Of a DNA stretch of 21,908 nt, positions 1 through 7,904 are shown in pieces (within the stretch, counting starts at the first letter, position 1; every line of letters starts with the position of its first letter). Source of the DNA: Chloroflexota bacterium (GTDB lineage Bacteria > Chloroflexota > Anaerolineae > Anaerolineales > Anaerolineaceae); the NCBI GenBank assembly GCA_023434145.1, contig JAEYTI010000247.1, forward strand, positions 1 through 21,908, written 5' to 3'. The notes beneath the pieces are model-generated. The model saw only the letters and a list, made by a program, of their open reading frames with translations, had not been told where the DNA came from and made no database searches. The position numbers were made by a program, and so were the translations under genes.

Positions 1-11
1 ACCGTCCCATT

Positions 12-100
12 GGAGAGGTGCCAGAGCGGTTGAATGGGGCGGTCTCGAAAACCGTTGTGGTCCACCCGGGCCACCGTGGGTTCGAATCCCACCCTCTCCG
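12..100 (+). tRNA. tRNA-Ser (anticodon CGA)
   Basis: This is a full class II tRNA cloverleaf that reads UCG serine codons. The acceptor stem pairs GGAGAGG (12-18) with CCTCTCC (93-99), and the discriminator base is G100. The anticodon stem (39-43 with 51-55, one G-T pair) encloses the loop CTCGAAA, with anticodon CGA at 46-48. A long variable arm, typical of tRNA-Ser, lies at about 56-75. The T arm is GTGGG-TTCGAAT-CCCAC (76-92). The 3' CCA is not encoded, so it must be added after transcription. No integrase or att-like repeat is seen beside it. Confidence 0.96.
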
Positions 101-105
101 CTGAG

Positions 106-139
106 AAAGCTGCACGGAATATTCCGGAGCAGCTTTTTT
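106..139 (+). terminator. Intrinsic terminator of tRNA-Ser
   Basis: AAAGCTGC (106-113) pairs with GCAGCTTT (129-136), and the T-run continues to 139. The loop itself contains the palindrome CGGAATATTCCG, which extends the stem. This is a classic stem plus U-tract five bases after the tRNA. It also lies just past the stop of the convergent membrane-protein gene and may weakly serve that gene. Confidence 0.88.
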
Positions 140-141
140 GT

Positions 142-1395
142 TTATTCGCCCGCCTGCCTGCGGCTATGCCCGGTCAGCCATACGAACACTTCTTGCGGCT
201 GTAGTGTTTCCTCTACCACCCGCTCGGTGCGCGCCACGATTTCCTGCAAGTCCACCTCCTGACGCATATCAGCCAGAAAGGCAGAGAGGGCCTGGTCGGC
301 GTCATAACGCGTGCGGAAGAAACGCCGGTCGATAGCATGCTGTACCCAGGCGCGCACAGGCGAGAATACGGTTGCAATCACCAGCGTCGAAACGACAATA
401 GCAATATCACTGCGTTCCTGATTGGTGAACCAGAAAAAGAGCCCTTGTAAAACCAATACGGCAGCAAGGTACATGATGGCAAAAGTAAACGTCAGGGCTG
501 AGTAGATCACCGTGCGGCGGATGATGAGATCGATCCCGTACAGCCGGTATCGGGTGATGGCCGCACCAGTTGCCAGTGGGATCAGCGCAACCGAGAGTGG
601 TACCAGCACATCTATCAAAGTAACGGCGGGGTAGTGCCAGTTCAATTCGCGTAGTGTTGGGTCGAACACGGGCCAAACATCCAATACCTGTTGGATGAAA
701 AACAGCAGCGCAAACACGCCACCGGCGAAAACAAACCACTTCAATTGCTGGCGCTCAACTCCACCCGAGCGCTTGAACCGTGCGATCAGTGAGATCACTG
801 CGCCGATCCAGGCGACAAGAAACACGACGATGCTGAGGACAAGGATCATGTCGCCCAATCCATAGGTATCCTCGGGCGGTGGAACAAAATCGGCTGGCAT
901 CGGGTCAGTAAACGGCTCCACCACCATGGATAGGCTGTAGAGGAATATTGAGCCCGCGACCGTCCAAATCAGCCAGCGCCAACGTCGGGTAACCGGGCGA
1001 CCATCTGGGAAGATTGCTAGCAGCAGGATAAAGAGCAAAAAGCTTGGGAAGAAGATGTACTGTTGCAGCCAGAAAGCAGCCTCGCCCAGGGGTAGGGCGG
1101 GGTTAACCTCCAGCGCGGCAAAGGCATACGAGTGGCTCACCAGGCTTACGGCACGCATCCCGCCGATGACCAGAAAGATACGCCCAATGGGGTGTCCGGG
1201 CTGCGAGCGCAAAATCAGCAGGCCAACCGGCGGGAAGGTCAGCGCAAGAACCAGGTTCAGCAACGATAACCGTGCCGTATCTGCTACCGGACCGGCGGAT
1301 TGGTTATAGAAGTGAATGCCTATGGCCAGAACAGAAAATAGAATGGCAGTTGCGACCACTGCCCGGGCTATCATGAGATCATTGCGCTTATCCAC
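142..1395 (-). CDS. Multi-pass membrane protein, sensor-like half without kinase
   Basis: A 417-residue protein with about nine or ten hydrophobic segments (roughly 8-29, 43-62, 72-90, 108-130, 140-159, 181-205, 219-238, 255-280, 295-324, 331-350). Between them are the charged stretch RSGGVERQQLKW (209-220) and the stretch RYRLYGIDLIIRRTVIYS (282-299). The cytoplasmic tail contains DRRFFRTRYDADQALSAF (356-373) and ends near 417. As I know the family, these stretches occur in the membrane sensor half of Chloroflexota and actinobacterial histidine kinases, where a GAF and/or HisKA_3-HATPase part would follow. Here the protein stops right after the segment that links to such domains, so no catalytic part is present. 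The GTG start follows a GGAG eight bases upstream. It reads convergently toward the tRNA. Function is unknown; it could be an orphan sensor or partner a separate kinase. Confidence 0.8.
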   Translation of the reverse strand: MDKRNDLMIARAVVATAILFSVLAIGIHFYNQSAGPVADTARLSLLNLVLALTFPPVGLLILRSQPGHPIGRIFLVIGGMRAVSLVSHSYAFAALEVNPALPLGEAAFWLQQYIFFPSFLLFILLLAIFPDGRPVTRRWRWLIWTVAGSIFLYSLSMVVEPFTDPMPADFVPPPEDTYGLGDMILVLSIVVFLVAWIGAVISLIARFKRSGGVERQQLKWFVFAGGVFALLFFIQQVLDVWPVFDPTLRELNWHYPAVTLIDVLVPLSVALIPLATGAAITRYRLYGIDLIIRRTVIYSALTFTFAIMYLAAVLVLQGLFFWFTNQERSDIAIVVSTLVIATVFSPVRAWVQHAIDRRFFRTRYDADQALSAFLADMRQEVDLQEIVARTERVVEETLQPQEVFVWLTGHSRRQAGE

Positions 1396-1446
1396 AAATA
1401 AAACTCCAGTTGAATGCTAGAGAGACATGTAAGGTTGCCCCACTAA

Positions 1447-1535
1447 GAGCATATCCAAAAATTATTTTTTGTGTTTGTTGTTTGTGCGACCACGTCGCAC
1501 AAACAACAAACACAAATCAATTTTCGGATAGGTTC
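1447..1535. mobile_element. MITE-like palindromic element, possible IS5-type ends
   Basis: The ends form a 17-bp terminal inverted repeat with 14 matches: GAGCATATCCAAAAATT at 1447-1463 against the complement of 1519-1535. It is flanked on both sides by TAA (1444-1446 and 1536-1538), which fits a 3-bp target duplication. The centre is a perfect 23-bp hairpin (1468-1490 with 1494-1516) around a 3-base loop. The element is 89 bp and has no coding capacity. A 3-bp TNA duplication is known for some IS5-family groups, so assignment to IS5-type ends is inference. A longer direct repeat, CTAAGAGCATAT, starts at 1443 and again at 1535, so the exact boundaries are uncertain. Confidence 0.55.
1468..1516. 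repeat. Perfect hairpin A (23-bp arms, 3-nt loop)
   Basis: Positions 1468-1490 are the exact reverse complement of 1494-1516, with CAC as the loop. The arms are rich in GTTTGTTG on one strand. There is no T-tract directly after either arm, and both neighbouring genes read away from it, so it is not an ordinary terminator. Confidence 0.9.
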
Positions 1536-1777
1536 TAAGAGCATATTATAGTAAATTTGGTGAAACCATACATTAATTATCGATAAATGTACATTCGCTG
1601 AAAACCAATGGTGGAAGACGGCGCTGATAGGCAGAGGCACGTGTAGGGCGCTACTCCACGCCGATGAAAGGCTTTTGCACTTTGAATCATTGGGTAAACC
1701 TGCTTGATTTTCGCAAAATTCGCACCGGCGGTTTCATAATTTGCGCCTATGATATAAACTGCCAATGGAGATCTCAT

Positions 1778-1783
1778 TATAAT
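1778..1783 (+). promoter_or_regulatory. Possible -10 box for the oxidoreductase gene
   Basis: A perfect TATAAT lies 70 bases before the ATG at 1853. No good -35 box is visible 16-18 bases upstream, so an activator or a coincidence is possible. If it is real, transcription starts near 1790, which supports translation starting at 1853 rather than farther upstream. Confidence 0.3.
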
Positions 1784-1852
1784 ATGAGGCCACCTTATAT
1801 TGCCGTCTGGTGCGGGCAATGTCTCTCAGGTGTGCTGGAAGACCAGGATATC

Positions 1853-4800
1853 ATGGAGCAGAATAAACAAATCCTGTTGAGCCGAGAAGAACTGCCAGTG
1901 CTGGCAGATTGCGATCTATTGGTAGTGGGGGGATCGTTTGCTGGCATCGCTGCTGCCCTCGCGGCGGCGGAAGCGGGACTGAGCGTGGTGCTGGTGGAGC
2001 CGCGCACCTACCTGGGCCGTGAAGCGTCCGCCTGCCTGCGTCCCTTTACTGCAATGCCGGGGGCAGAAAGCATCCCCGATTTGCTGCAATCCAGTATTGA
2101 AGCGGCAGGGATGGCCTTTGCAGACGCGGGGGTCATCACCTTTCGGGCTGGAGATTTGAAGACGCATCTGGAGGACCGGCTGCTGGCCGCGGGGGTAAAG
2201 ATCATCTATGCCAGCCAACCGGCAGGTTTACATTCGGAAGCTGGGTGCATCCGCGGAGTCATTTTTGGCAATAAATCGGGGAGGCAGGTGGTCCGCGCTC
2301 GGGTTGTGATTGACGCAACGGATCCGTCGCTGCTCTTCCAGTTGGCGGGCAGCCGAAAGCCGTTGAGAACCGAGATGACCGCTCTGTTTTATCGCACTCT
2401 GGAATTCGTGAAGGTTGGGGCAGTGGCAGCCGGAACGATCACGGTGCCAGAGGAACTCGAGGTGGCAGGCAATGTGGTTCGGCTGGTCCCAGGGGCGCAT
2501 GGCGAAGATCACTGGTTTGTAACGTGCGCAATGTCCCTGCCAGGTTCTGCTCAAGATGCGTTTGATCTGACGAAGCGTGAAATCACAGCACGGAAACTCA
2601 CCATGCTGTTGGCGGCTTATCTGCGCAAGAACGTGCCGGGGTTTGAAAAGGCATATCTGGCGGGTGCCTCACAGCAGCTTGCCGGACCAACTTACCTGGT
2701 GTGGGAAGGCAAAGCTGAGCGGGCGAGCGCGCAGGCAAAAGATTGCATTAAGGCCGGATACGGGCTGCCTCAAATTCCGCTGTTAGATACTTTGGGCCCA
2801 CTGGTGGGATTATTTGCGCTAAATGGAAGCCTTTGGCCCGGGCATGTTGCCACGGATAAAGAAATCTTTGCTGCGATAGGGTACGGGGAAGCGTTTGGTC
2901 ACTGGATGGTAGAGCAGATGGATGCGCTGCCTGCTGTAACCGAGGTGGCTCATGCGCAGGCCGTTGAGAATGCGGATGATCAGGCGCAGGTACTACCGGA
3001 TTTTCAGGTGATGGAACCAGAGTCACCGCAGCGTGGGAAGACATACCCTATGCAACGCGTAGAGCCCAATCACGTGCAGGTGCTGCGAGAAGTGGATGTG
3101 CTGGTGATTGGTGGTGGGACGAGTGGGGCTACGGCTGCGTATGCCGCGGCAAAAAATGGCGCGAGAACGCTGCTAATTGAGGCGCTGCCCGGTTTGGGCG
3201 GCACGGGTACCATTGGCGGCGTGCACAGCTATTGGTTTGGCAGGCGAGTCGGGTTCTCACGGCAGGTGATCGATGCGGTGGAGGCAATGCACGCTGAAAT
3301 GGGCCTGGAGCCTCCACAGGGTGGGCTCCTGAAGTGGAACATTGAGGCCAAGATGCACGCGCTGACTCGTAGGGCACAGGATGCCGGGGTAGAAATGTTA
3401 TGGGGCGCGGTGGCCACCGGCGCGGTAGTAGAAGGAAACCGGGTGCGCGGAATCGTGGCGGCGACTCCGCTTGGACCGGCTGCGCTGCTGGCAGAGGTGA
3501 TCATTGACGCGACGGGCGATGGCGATGTGGCGGCATTTGCTGGCGCGCCTGTAGTGTATGGAGCATCTCGCGACCACGTAACGATGTGGTACTCGCTGGC
3601 GCAGTTCCACACACCTGGGATGACGCGCAACAATTTCACCAGCATGGTGGATGTGGGCAATGTGGAGGATTATTCCCGCGCGATTATGGCGGGCAGGCGG
3701 CGCGTGCAGGGTTACGATCAGGGTACATATGTGGCGCCGCGCGAGAGCCGCCACGTGGTGGCAGATGTGGTGCTGAGCCTGAATGATCAGCTCCTGCGCA
3801 GGCGCTGGGAAGATACGGTGTACGTGGCCTTTAGCAACCATGATGTGAAAGGCCACAGCAGCTCGGACTGGCTGCGGATTGGTCTGATACCGCCTAACCT
3901 GGAGGTGGAGATCCCATACCGGGCGCTGCTGCCAAAGGGGTTAGAAGGGATCTTGATCACTGGAAAGGCGATCTCGGCGACACATGATGCACTGCCCGCA
4001 GTACGCATGCAGCCAGATATGGAAAATATGGGTGGGGTAGCAGGTACCGCGGCGGCAATGGCGGTGAAGGCTGGCAGCACACCGCGAGAAATAGACGTGC
4101 GAGCGCTCCAGAAGGCGATGGTGTCGGTGGGCGCGCTACCCGAGGGGATTTTAAATCGAACGCTTACTCCGCGTGTCTATACAGAGGCAGAGCTCGAATC
4201 GCTGGTCGAGCAGATGGTTGGCGGCAAGCCGCTCTACGACTACCAGGATATGGATTTGGATGTCATATTCGAGGGCAGCATCCCCTTTGCCGAGATCTGC
4301 ACGGTGGGGCCGAAAGCGGTAGCGGTATTAGCGAGAGCGTTGAAACAGCGGCGGGGGCCAGAACGGGTGATCATCGCAAAGGCTCTGGCCATGACCGGAT
4401 CGAGCGAAGGGGTAGAGGATTTGATCGCGGCGCTGCACGAGATGACACCTGATGAAGGCTTGCAGGTGCTCAATGCGCATATCCGGCACACGCAGCTTCC
4501 ACCGGATCAGGGCGCAATGCCGGAGGCCGTCAACCTGCTCTACGCGCTGGGCATGACGCGAGATACTCGCACGCTGCCCATTTGGGACCATTTCTCTACG
4601 CTGATTGGCGAAACCAGTGAAGACGATATTCGGGATCGCCGCCTGGGCTTGTTTTACTATGTGGACGCGATTTGCTTCGGTGCGGAGCGGTTGGGAGACA
4701 TAAATGCGGCGCCATTCCTCAAGCGTATTCATGCGCACCCCTCTTTCCACAGCCGGAGCACCCCGGAAGGTTTTGAACCAGATTACTTTCTGGAGCGGAT

Positions 4801-5077
4801 GGCGTATTTGGAGCTGGTGGTTGGGCGGGCGCTGGCAAGGCTGGGCGACCGGGAAGGTTTTGACGTGCTGATTCGCTACCTGACCGATGCACGCGCGCTG
4901 CTGGCAGAGCACGCGCATTCCGAACTGCGCGCGATCACCGGCGAGGATTTTGGCAAAAATCCCGAGCGGTGGCAGGCATGGCTGGCAGAGTCGAGCAAGT
5001 GGCGCAGCCCACACCCGGTGGAAGCAAACAATGAAGCGGTACAAGCGTGGGATGAAGTGATCTTGTGGGAGGAATAG
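1853..5077 (+). CDS. Tandem FAD-dependent oxidoreductase with C-terminal HEAT-like region
   Basis: A 1074-residue protein. It has two Rossmann-type FAD-binding folds of the FAD_oxidored (PF12831-like) kind in one chain. The first starts near residue 22 with GGSFAG (26-31), an acidic E49 after the second strand, and GREASAC. The second starts near 415 with GGGTSG (420-425) followed by LLIEALPGLGGTGTIGG. Each resembles a full family member of roughly 380-400 residues. From about 790 to the end comes a helical region with repeated pairs such as GVEDLIAALHE and GFDVLIRYLTD that looks like HEAT repeats. There is no signal peptide, so it is probably cytoplasmic. The substrate is unknown. I chose ATG 1853 because the FAD fold begins soon after it; GTG 1832 is an alternative. 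An alpha/beta hydrolase gene follows after one base, which suggests one pathway. Confidence 0.85.
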   Translation: MEQNKQILLSREELPVLADCDLLVVGGSFAGIAAALAAAEAGLSVVLVEPRTYLGREASACLRPFTAMPGAESIPDLLQSSIEAAGMAFADAGVITFRAGDLKTHLEDRLLAAGVKIIYASQPAGLHSEAGCIRGVIFGNKSGRQVVRARVVIDATDPSLLFQLAGSRKPLRTEMTALFYRTLEFVKVGAVAAGTITVPEELEVAGNVVRLVPGAHGEDHWFVTCAMSLPGSAQDAFDLTKREITARKLTMLLAAYLRKNVPGFEKAYLAGASQQLAGPTYLVWEGKAERASAQAKDCIKAGYGLPQIPLLDTLGPLVGLFALNGSLWPGHVATDKEIFAAIGYGEAFGHWMVEQMDALPAVTEVAHAQAVENADDQAQVLPDFQVMEPESPQRGKTYPMQRVEPNHVQVLREVDVLVIGGGTSGATAAYAAAKNGARTLLIEALPGLGGTGTIGGVHSYWFGRRVGFSRQVIDAVEAMHAEMGLEPPQGGLLKWNIEAKMHALTRRAQDAGVEMLWGAVATGAVVEGNRVRGIVAATPLGPAALLAEVIIDATGDGDVAAFAGAPVVYGASRDHVTMWYSLAQFHTPGMTRNNFTSMVDVGNVEDYSRAIMAGRRRVQGYDQGTYVAPRESRHVVADVVLSLNDQLLRRRWEDTVYVAFSNHDVKGHSSSDWLRIGLIPPNLEVEIPYRALLPKGLEGILITGKAISATHDALPAVRMQPDMENMGGVAGTAAAMAVKAGSTPREIDVRALQKAMVSVGALPEGILNRTLTPRVYTEAELESLVEQMVGGKPLYDYQDMDLDVIFEGSIPFAEICTVGPKAVAVLARALKQRRGPERVIIAKALAMTGSSEGVEDLIAALHEMTPDEGLQVLNAHIRHTQLPPDQGAMPEAVNLLYALGMTRDTRTLPIWDHFSTLIGETSEDDIRDRRLGLFYYVDAICFGAERLGDINAAPFLKRIHAHPSFHSRSTPEGFEPDYFLERMAYLELVVGRALARLGDREGFDVLIRYLTDARALLAEHAHSELRAITGEDFGKNPERWQAWLAESSKWRSPHPVEANNEAVQAWDEVILWEE

Positions 5078-5078
5078 T

Positions 5079-5849
5079 ATGAGGCGAACTGTTTTGTACC
5101 AGGGGGATGTGGCCGTTTCGTATGCCGAATACGGCAATCGGAGCGGTTTCCCCATCCTGGTTCAGCATGGTCTCATCGCTAGCATCTGTGATGGCTCGCT
5201 GTTTCAGCGGTTAATCAATGCCGGGCGGCGCGTGATCTGCGCTGCCCGCCCAGGATACGGAGAGTCGGAACCGCGTGAAATGTGCAATATTGGCGAATGG
5301 GGAGCGGTCACCTGCGCTTTGGTCGATGCGCTGGGACTGGCTGCCTTTGATGTGCTGGGTATTTCTTCGGGCGCGCCGTACAGTTATGCGATTGCTCGCG
5401 CTTTACCGGAGCGGACACGCAGCGTGTATATCTTGAGCGGAACGCCGGCCCTTTACAGCGAAGAGGTATGCACCCGCTGGCCTTATCCGATCAACGTGCG
5501 TGCCCGTATTGATGAGATGCAGCAGCTGGCTTTTGATCTGTTTTTCTCGCCCCTTTCCGATCAGGAGCGCGAGCAGGATGATATTCGTGATTCAATGCGG
5601 AACAACTGCTTTGGCCCCGCGCTGGATTTAACCATCCGCTGCCGAGACTGGGGCTTTCGGTTGGAGGACGTGAGAACAAGCGTGTATATGCGGCACAGTC
5701 TGTCCGATGATTCTGTGCCCTATAGCACCGCCGAATTAACGGCGCTTATGCTGCCAGACTGCCGCCTAGATCTGCGAGAGAACGACCCGCACTTCTCGCA
5801 AAAAGTGCTCGACGATTTCATCAATGAGGTGATCCTGAAGGAATCTTGA
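5079..5849 (+). CDS. Alpha/beta hydrolase
   Basis: A 256-residue single-domain alpha/beta hydrolase. Visible features are the oxyanion-hole HG (QHGL, about residue 30), the nucleophile elbow GISSG (about 94-98, catalytic Ser), an acidic candidate in HSLSDDSVP (about 206-214), and a late His in NDPHFSQ (about 238). These are the Ser-Asp-His triad positions of the fold. The ATG lies one base after the oxidoreductase stop, and the ribosome-binding site GGAGG lies within the end of that gene, so the two are translationally coupled. There is no signal peptide. Substrate is not deducible; an ester- or C-C-bond-cleaving step beside the oxidoreductase is inference. Confidence 0.85.
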   Translation: MRRTVLYQGDVAVSYAEYGNRSGFPILVQHGLIASICDGSLFQRLINAGRRVICAARPGYGESEPREMCNIGEWGAVTCALVDALGLAAFDVLGISSGAPYSYAIARALPERTRSVYILSGTPALYSEEVCTRWPYPINVRARIDEMQQLAFDLFFSPLSDQEREQDDIRDSMRNNCFGPALDLTIRCRDWGFRLEDVRTSVYMRHSLSDDSVPYSTAELTALMLPDCRLDLRENDPHFSQKVLDDFINEVILKES

Positions 5850-5894
5850 CGATTCTTTAGCGTACCGCTGTATATATGGCGCAAAGCGCTCACG

Positions 5895-5900
5895 TATAAT
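5895..5900 (+). promoter_or_regulatory. Possible -10 box for topoisomerase gene
   Basis: A perfect TATAAT sits 48 bases before the TTG start. The matching -35 region (about 5872-5878) is only AT-rich. The intergenic region is 98 bases and shows no terminator for the upstream hydrolase. Confidence 0.35.
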
Positions 5901-5947
5901 GCTCGTGGGGGACATACTGGTTTCTAGAGCAGCGAGGGTTTCATAAA

Positions 5948-7102
5948 TTGAACGCAGCCAAAAATCGTATGGTTGAAACCGACCTAGGTAAGACGGAGGT
6001 CGAGGAATCGGGTGACCGGTTAGCGGAAGGTCTGGATGACGATCTTCCCCCAACCGACCCGATTGAGGCTGCGCAGGCAGCCGGGTTGTATTACGTGATG
6101 GACGGAGAACCGGGTTTTACGCGCCGGTTGGAGAAGGGGCATTTTGTTTATGTGGATCTGAAAGGCCAGCCGATCACCAGCGCGAAGAAGCTGGAGCGAC
6201 TGAAGACCCTGGTTATCCCTCCAGCGTGGAGTGACGTGTGGATCTGCTGCCGCCCCAATGGGCACATTCAGGCGACCGGGCGTGACAAGAAAGGCCGAAA
6301 GCAGTATCGCTACCATCCGGATTGGAATGCCATCCGCAGCCAATCGAAGTTTGGTCGAATCACTGCTTTTGCGGAAGCGCTGCCGACCATCCGGGCGCGG
6401 GTCGATCAGGACCTGCGCGGGCAGAAGCTGACCCACGACAAGGTGGTGGCGCTGGTGGTGCGGCTGCTGGAGCGAACGCTGATCCGTATTGGTAACCAGG
6501 AGTACGCGCGCCAGAATAACTCGTACGGGCTCACAACGCTGCTGGATAACCATATTGCGGTGGAAGGATCGCGGATGCGCATGGCGTTTGTGGGCAAGCG
6601 CGGAAAGCAGTTCGACATCGATCTGCGCGACCGGAGGCTGACCAGCCTGGTCAAACGCTGCCAGGAACTGCCTGGGCAGCGGCTTTTCCAGTATCTTGAT
6701 GAGAATGGGCAGTGCTGCCAGTCGGTTACTTCCGGCAATGTCAACAGCTATCTGCGCGAGATCACTGGGCAGGAATTTACCGCAAAAGATTTTCGCACCT
6801 GGGGCGGAACCACGCTGGCGGCGCTAGAACTGTATCGTTCAGGGCCGGCTGAGGATGATAAGCAGGCCGAAAAGCAGATTGTGCAGGTGGTCAAGACAGT
6901 GGCTGGTGCGTTGGGGAACACACCAACGATCTGCCGGGGCTATTACATCCACCCGGCGATCCTGGATGCTTACCGGGATGGCAGCCTGTTCGAGGTGATG
7001 TCTTCTGTACTGCAACAAGCCCTTGCACCTGAGGAGGGCGGATTGACTGTGGACGAGCATGCGGTTCTGCATCTGCTCAAGATGCGGATGAATCCAGAAT
7101 AA
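5948..7102 (+). CDS. DNA topoisomerase IB (poxvirus/bacterial type)
   Basis: A 384-residue enzyme that relaxes supercoiled DNA by a 3'-phosphotyrosyl nick. The N-terminal domain (about 48-140) has the family stretches GFTRR, VIPPAWSDVWICCRPNGHIQATGRD and YRYHPDW. The catalytic domain shows Arg in LIRIGN (R180), Lys in GKRGK (217-220), Arg in DFRTWGGT (R283), and the C-terminal active-site tyrosine in CRGYYIHP (Y333 by alignment to the usual YIHP motif; Y332 is adjacent). All expected catalytic positions are present, and the length is normal for bacterial members. About 45 extra acidic residues precede the conserved domain. The TTG start at 5948 has GAGG ten bases upstream; ATG 5969 is an alternative. 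It is followed by its own terminator, so it is monocistronic. Confidence 0.95.
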   Translation: MNAAKNRMVETDLGKTEVEESGDRLAEGLDDDLPPTDPIEAAQAAGLYYVMDGEPGFTRRLEKGHFVYVDLKGQPITSAKKLERLKTLVIPPAWSDVWICCRPNGHIQATGRDKKGRKQYRYHPDWNAIRSQSKFGRITAFAEALPTIRARVDQDLRGQKLTHDKVVALVVRLLERTLIRIGNQEYARQNNSYGLTTLLDNHIAVEGSRMRMAFVGKRGKQFDIDLRDRRLTSLVKRCQELPGQRLFQYLDENGQCCQSVTSGNVNSYLREITGQEFTAKDFRTWGGTTLAALELYRSGPAEDDKQAEKQIVQVVKTVAGALGNTPTICRGYYIHPAILDAYRDGSLFEVMSSVLQQALAPEEGGLTVDEHAVLHLLKMRMNPE

Positions 7103-7123
7103 GTTCTGAAGGATTTGCTTCAG

Positions 7124-7158
7124 GAAGGCTGCTCCGACAGAGGCAGCCTTCTTTTTTT
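7124..7158 (+). terminator. Intrinsic terminator after topoisomerase IB
   Basis: GAAGGCTGC (7124-7132) pairs with GCAGCCTTC (7143-7151) and is followed at once by seven Ts (7152-7158). This is a textbook Rho-independent terminator and is a useful contrast to the long U-less hairpins in this window. Confidence 0.92.
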
Positions 7159-7166
7159 GACTTCTC

Positions 7167-7195
7167 TGGACAAAATGGGTCGCAAACTATATACT
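7167..7195 (+). promoter_or_regulatory. Promoter of the tup cluster
   Basis: TGGACA (7167-7172), a 17-base spacer and TATACT (7190-7195) form a near-consensus sigma70-type promoter, with transcription expected to start near 7202. A small inverted pair TTGTC (7195-7199) and GACAA (7216-7220) lies around the start and could be an operator, but this is weak. Confidence 0.6.
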
Positions 7196-7241
7196 TGTCT
7201 CGATACATATTTACGGACAATTTCCAGGTGAGGTACCGCTA

Positions 7242-7904
7242 TTGAATGCCGATTTGGCAGAAATAATTACCCTATCGATGCAAGTTTCCGGGGTAGCCCT
7301 GTTGTTTAGCACAATTATTGGCATCCCAATAGGGGTGGCGCTGGGGTTGAACCGCTTTCCGGGCCGCCGCCTGATGATTGCGTTGATGTACACTGGCATG
7401 GGCTTTCCACCGGTTGTGATCGGGTTATTCGTCTACCTGATGCTCTCGCGCAGCGGGCCGCTGGGGGGGCTGCATATGCCGTTTATTCCGGCGTTGTTTA
7501 CCGCAGAAGCGATGATTATAGCGCAGACGATTATCGCCTTTCCGCTGGTATCGGGGTTCACTATGGCGGCGGTGATGGGGGTTGACCCGCACCTGCGGCA
7601 ACAAGTAATGGCCCTGGGAGCGACAAAGCAGCAGGCTGCCATGGCGGTGCTGATGGAGGCACGCGTTGGCGTGATCGTGGCGATCATCGCCGGGTTTGGG
7701 GGCATTATTTCCGAAGTTGGCGCAGTGATGATGGTGGGCGGCAATATTGAGGGGCGCACGCGCGTGCTGACCACGGCAATTGTGCTTTCTACCCGGCAGG
7801 GCGATTTCAACCTGGCGATTGCCTTGGGCATGATTCTGCTGGCGATCACCTTTATTGTGAACGTGGCGATGCTGCGATTGCAAGGGAAGTCCTTCGATGA
7901 ATAG
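7242..7904 (+). CDS. tupB: Tungstate ABC transporter, permease subunit
   Basis: A 220-residue inner-membrane permease with about five or six hydrophobic segments (for example 12-35, 45-68, 85-110, 142-165, 190-213). The cytoplasmic EAA-type loop is at about 123-160, with ALGATKQQAAMAVLMEARVG and GFGGIISEVGAVMMVGGNI, which is the form typical of TupB/WtpB-like permeases. It forms the channel for the oxyanion handed over by TupA and is driven by TupC. The TTG start at 7242 is chosen because GGTGAGG lies eight bases upstream and there is no better start. It overlaps tupC by eight bases. Molybdate or another oxyanion cannot be excluded from sequence, but the TupA partner favours tungstate. Confidence 0.88.
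   Translation: MNADLAEIITLSMQVSGVALLFSTIIGIPIGVALGLNRFPGRRLMIALMYTGMGFPPVVIGLFVYLMLSRSGPLGGLHMPFIPALFTAEAMIIAQTIIAFPLVSGFTMAAVMGVDPHLRQQVMALGATKQQAAMAVLMEARVGVIVAIIAGFGGIISEVGAVMMVGGNIEGRTRVLTTAIVLSTRQGDFNLAIALGMILLAITFIVNVAMLRLQGKSFDE

Larger units (their letters stand above)
1396..1852. other. Divergent intergenic region (457 bp)
   Basis: No convincing gene is seen here. The region separates the leftward membrane protein from the rightward oxidoreductase. It holds a palindromic MITE-like element (1447-1535) and a possible promoter for the rightward gene (TATAAT at 1778-1783). The oxidoreductase frame stays open upstream to 1664, but the stretch 1664-1852 encodes a Cys/Trp-rich peptide with no resemblance to the FAD family and includes the likely promoter, so I read it as untranslated. 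Confidence 0.6.

Noticed and set aside
12..139. tRNA-Ser as an integration site of a genomic island
   Set aside because: No integrase, no copy of the tRNA 3' end farther on, and the neighbours look like ordinary chromosome genes.
1664..1852. N-terminal extension of the FAD oxidoreductase
   Set aside because: The peptide is Cys/Trp-rich, does not match the family, has no ribosome site at 1664 and overlaps a TATAAT box at 1778.
4328..5155. Minus-strand frame of 275 codons
   Set aside because: It is antisense to the oxidoreductase C-terminus and hydrolase start; no domain or ribosome-binding site is seen.
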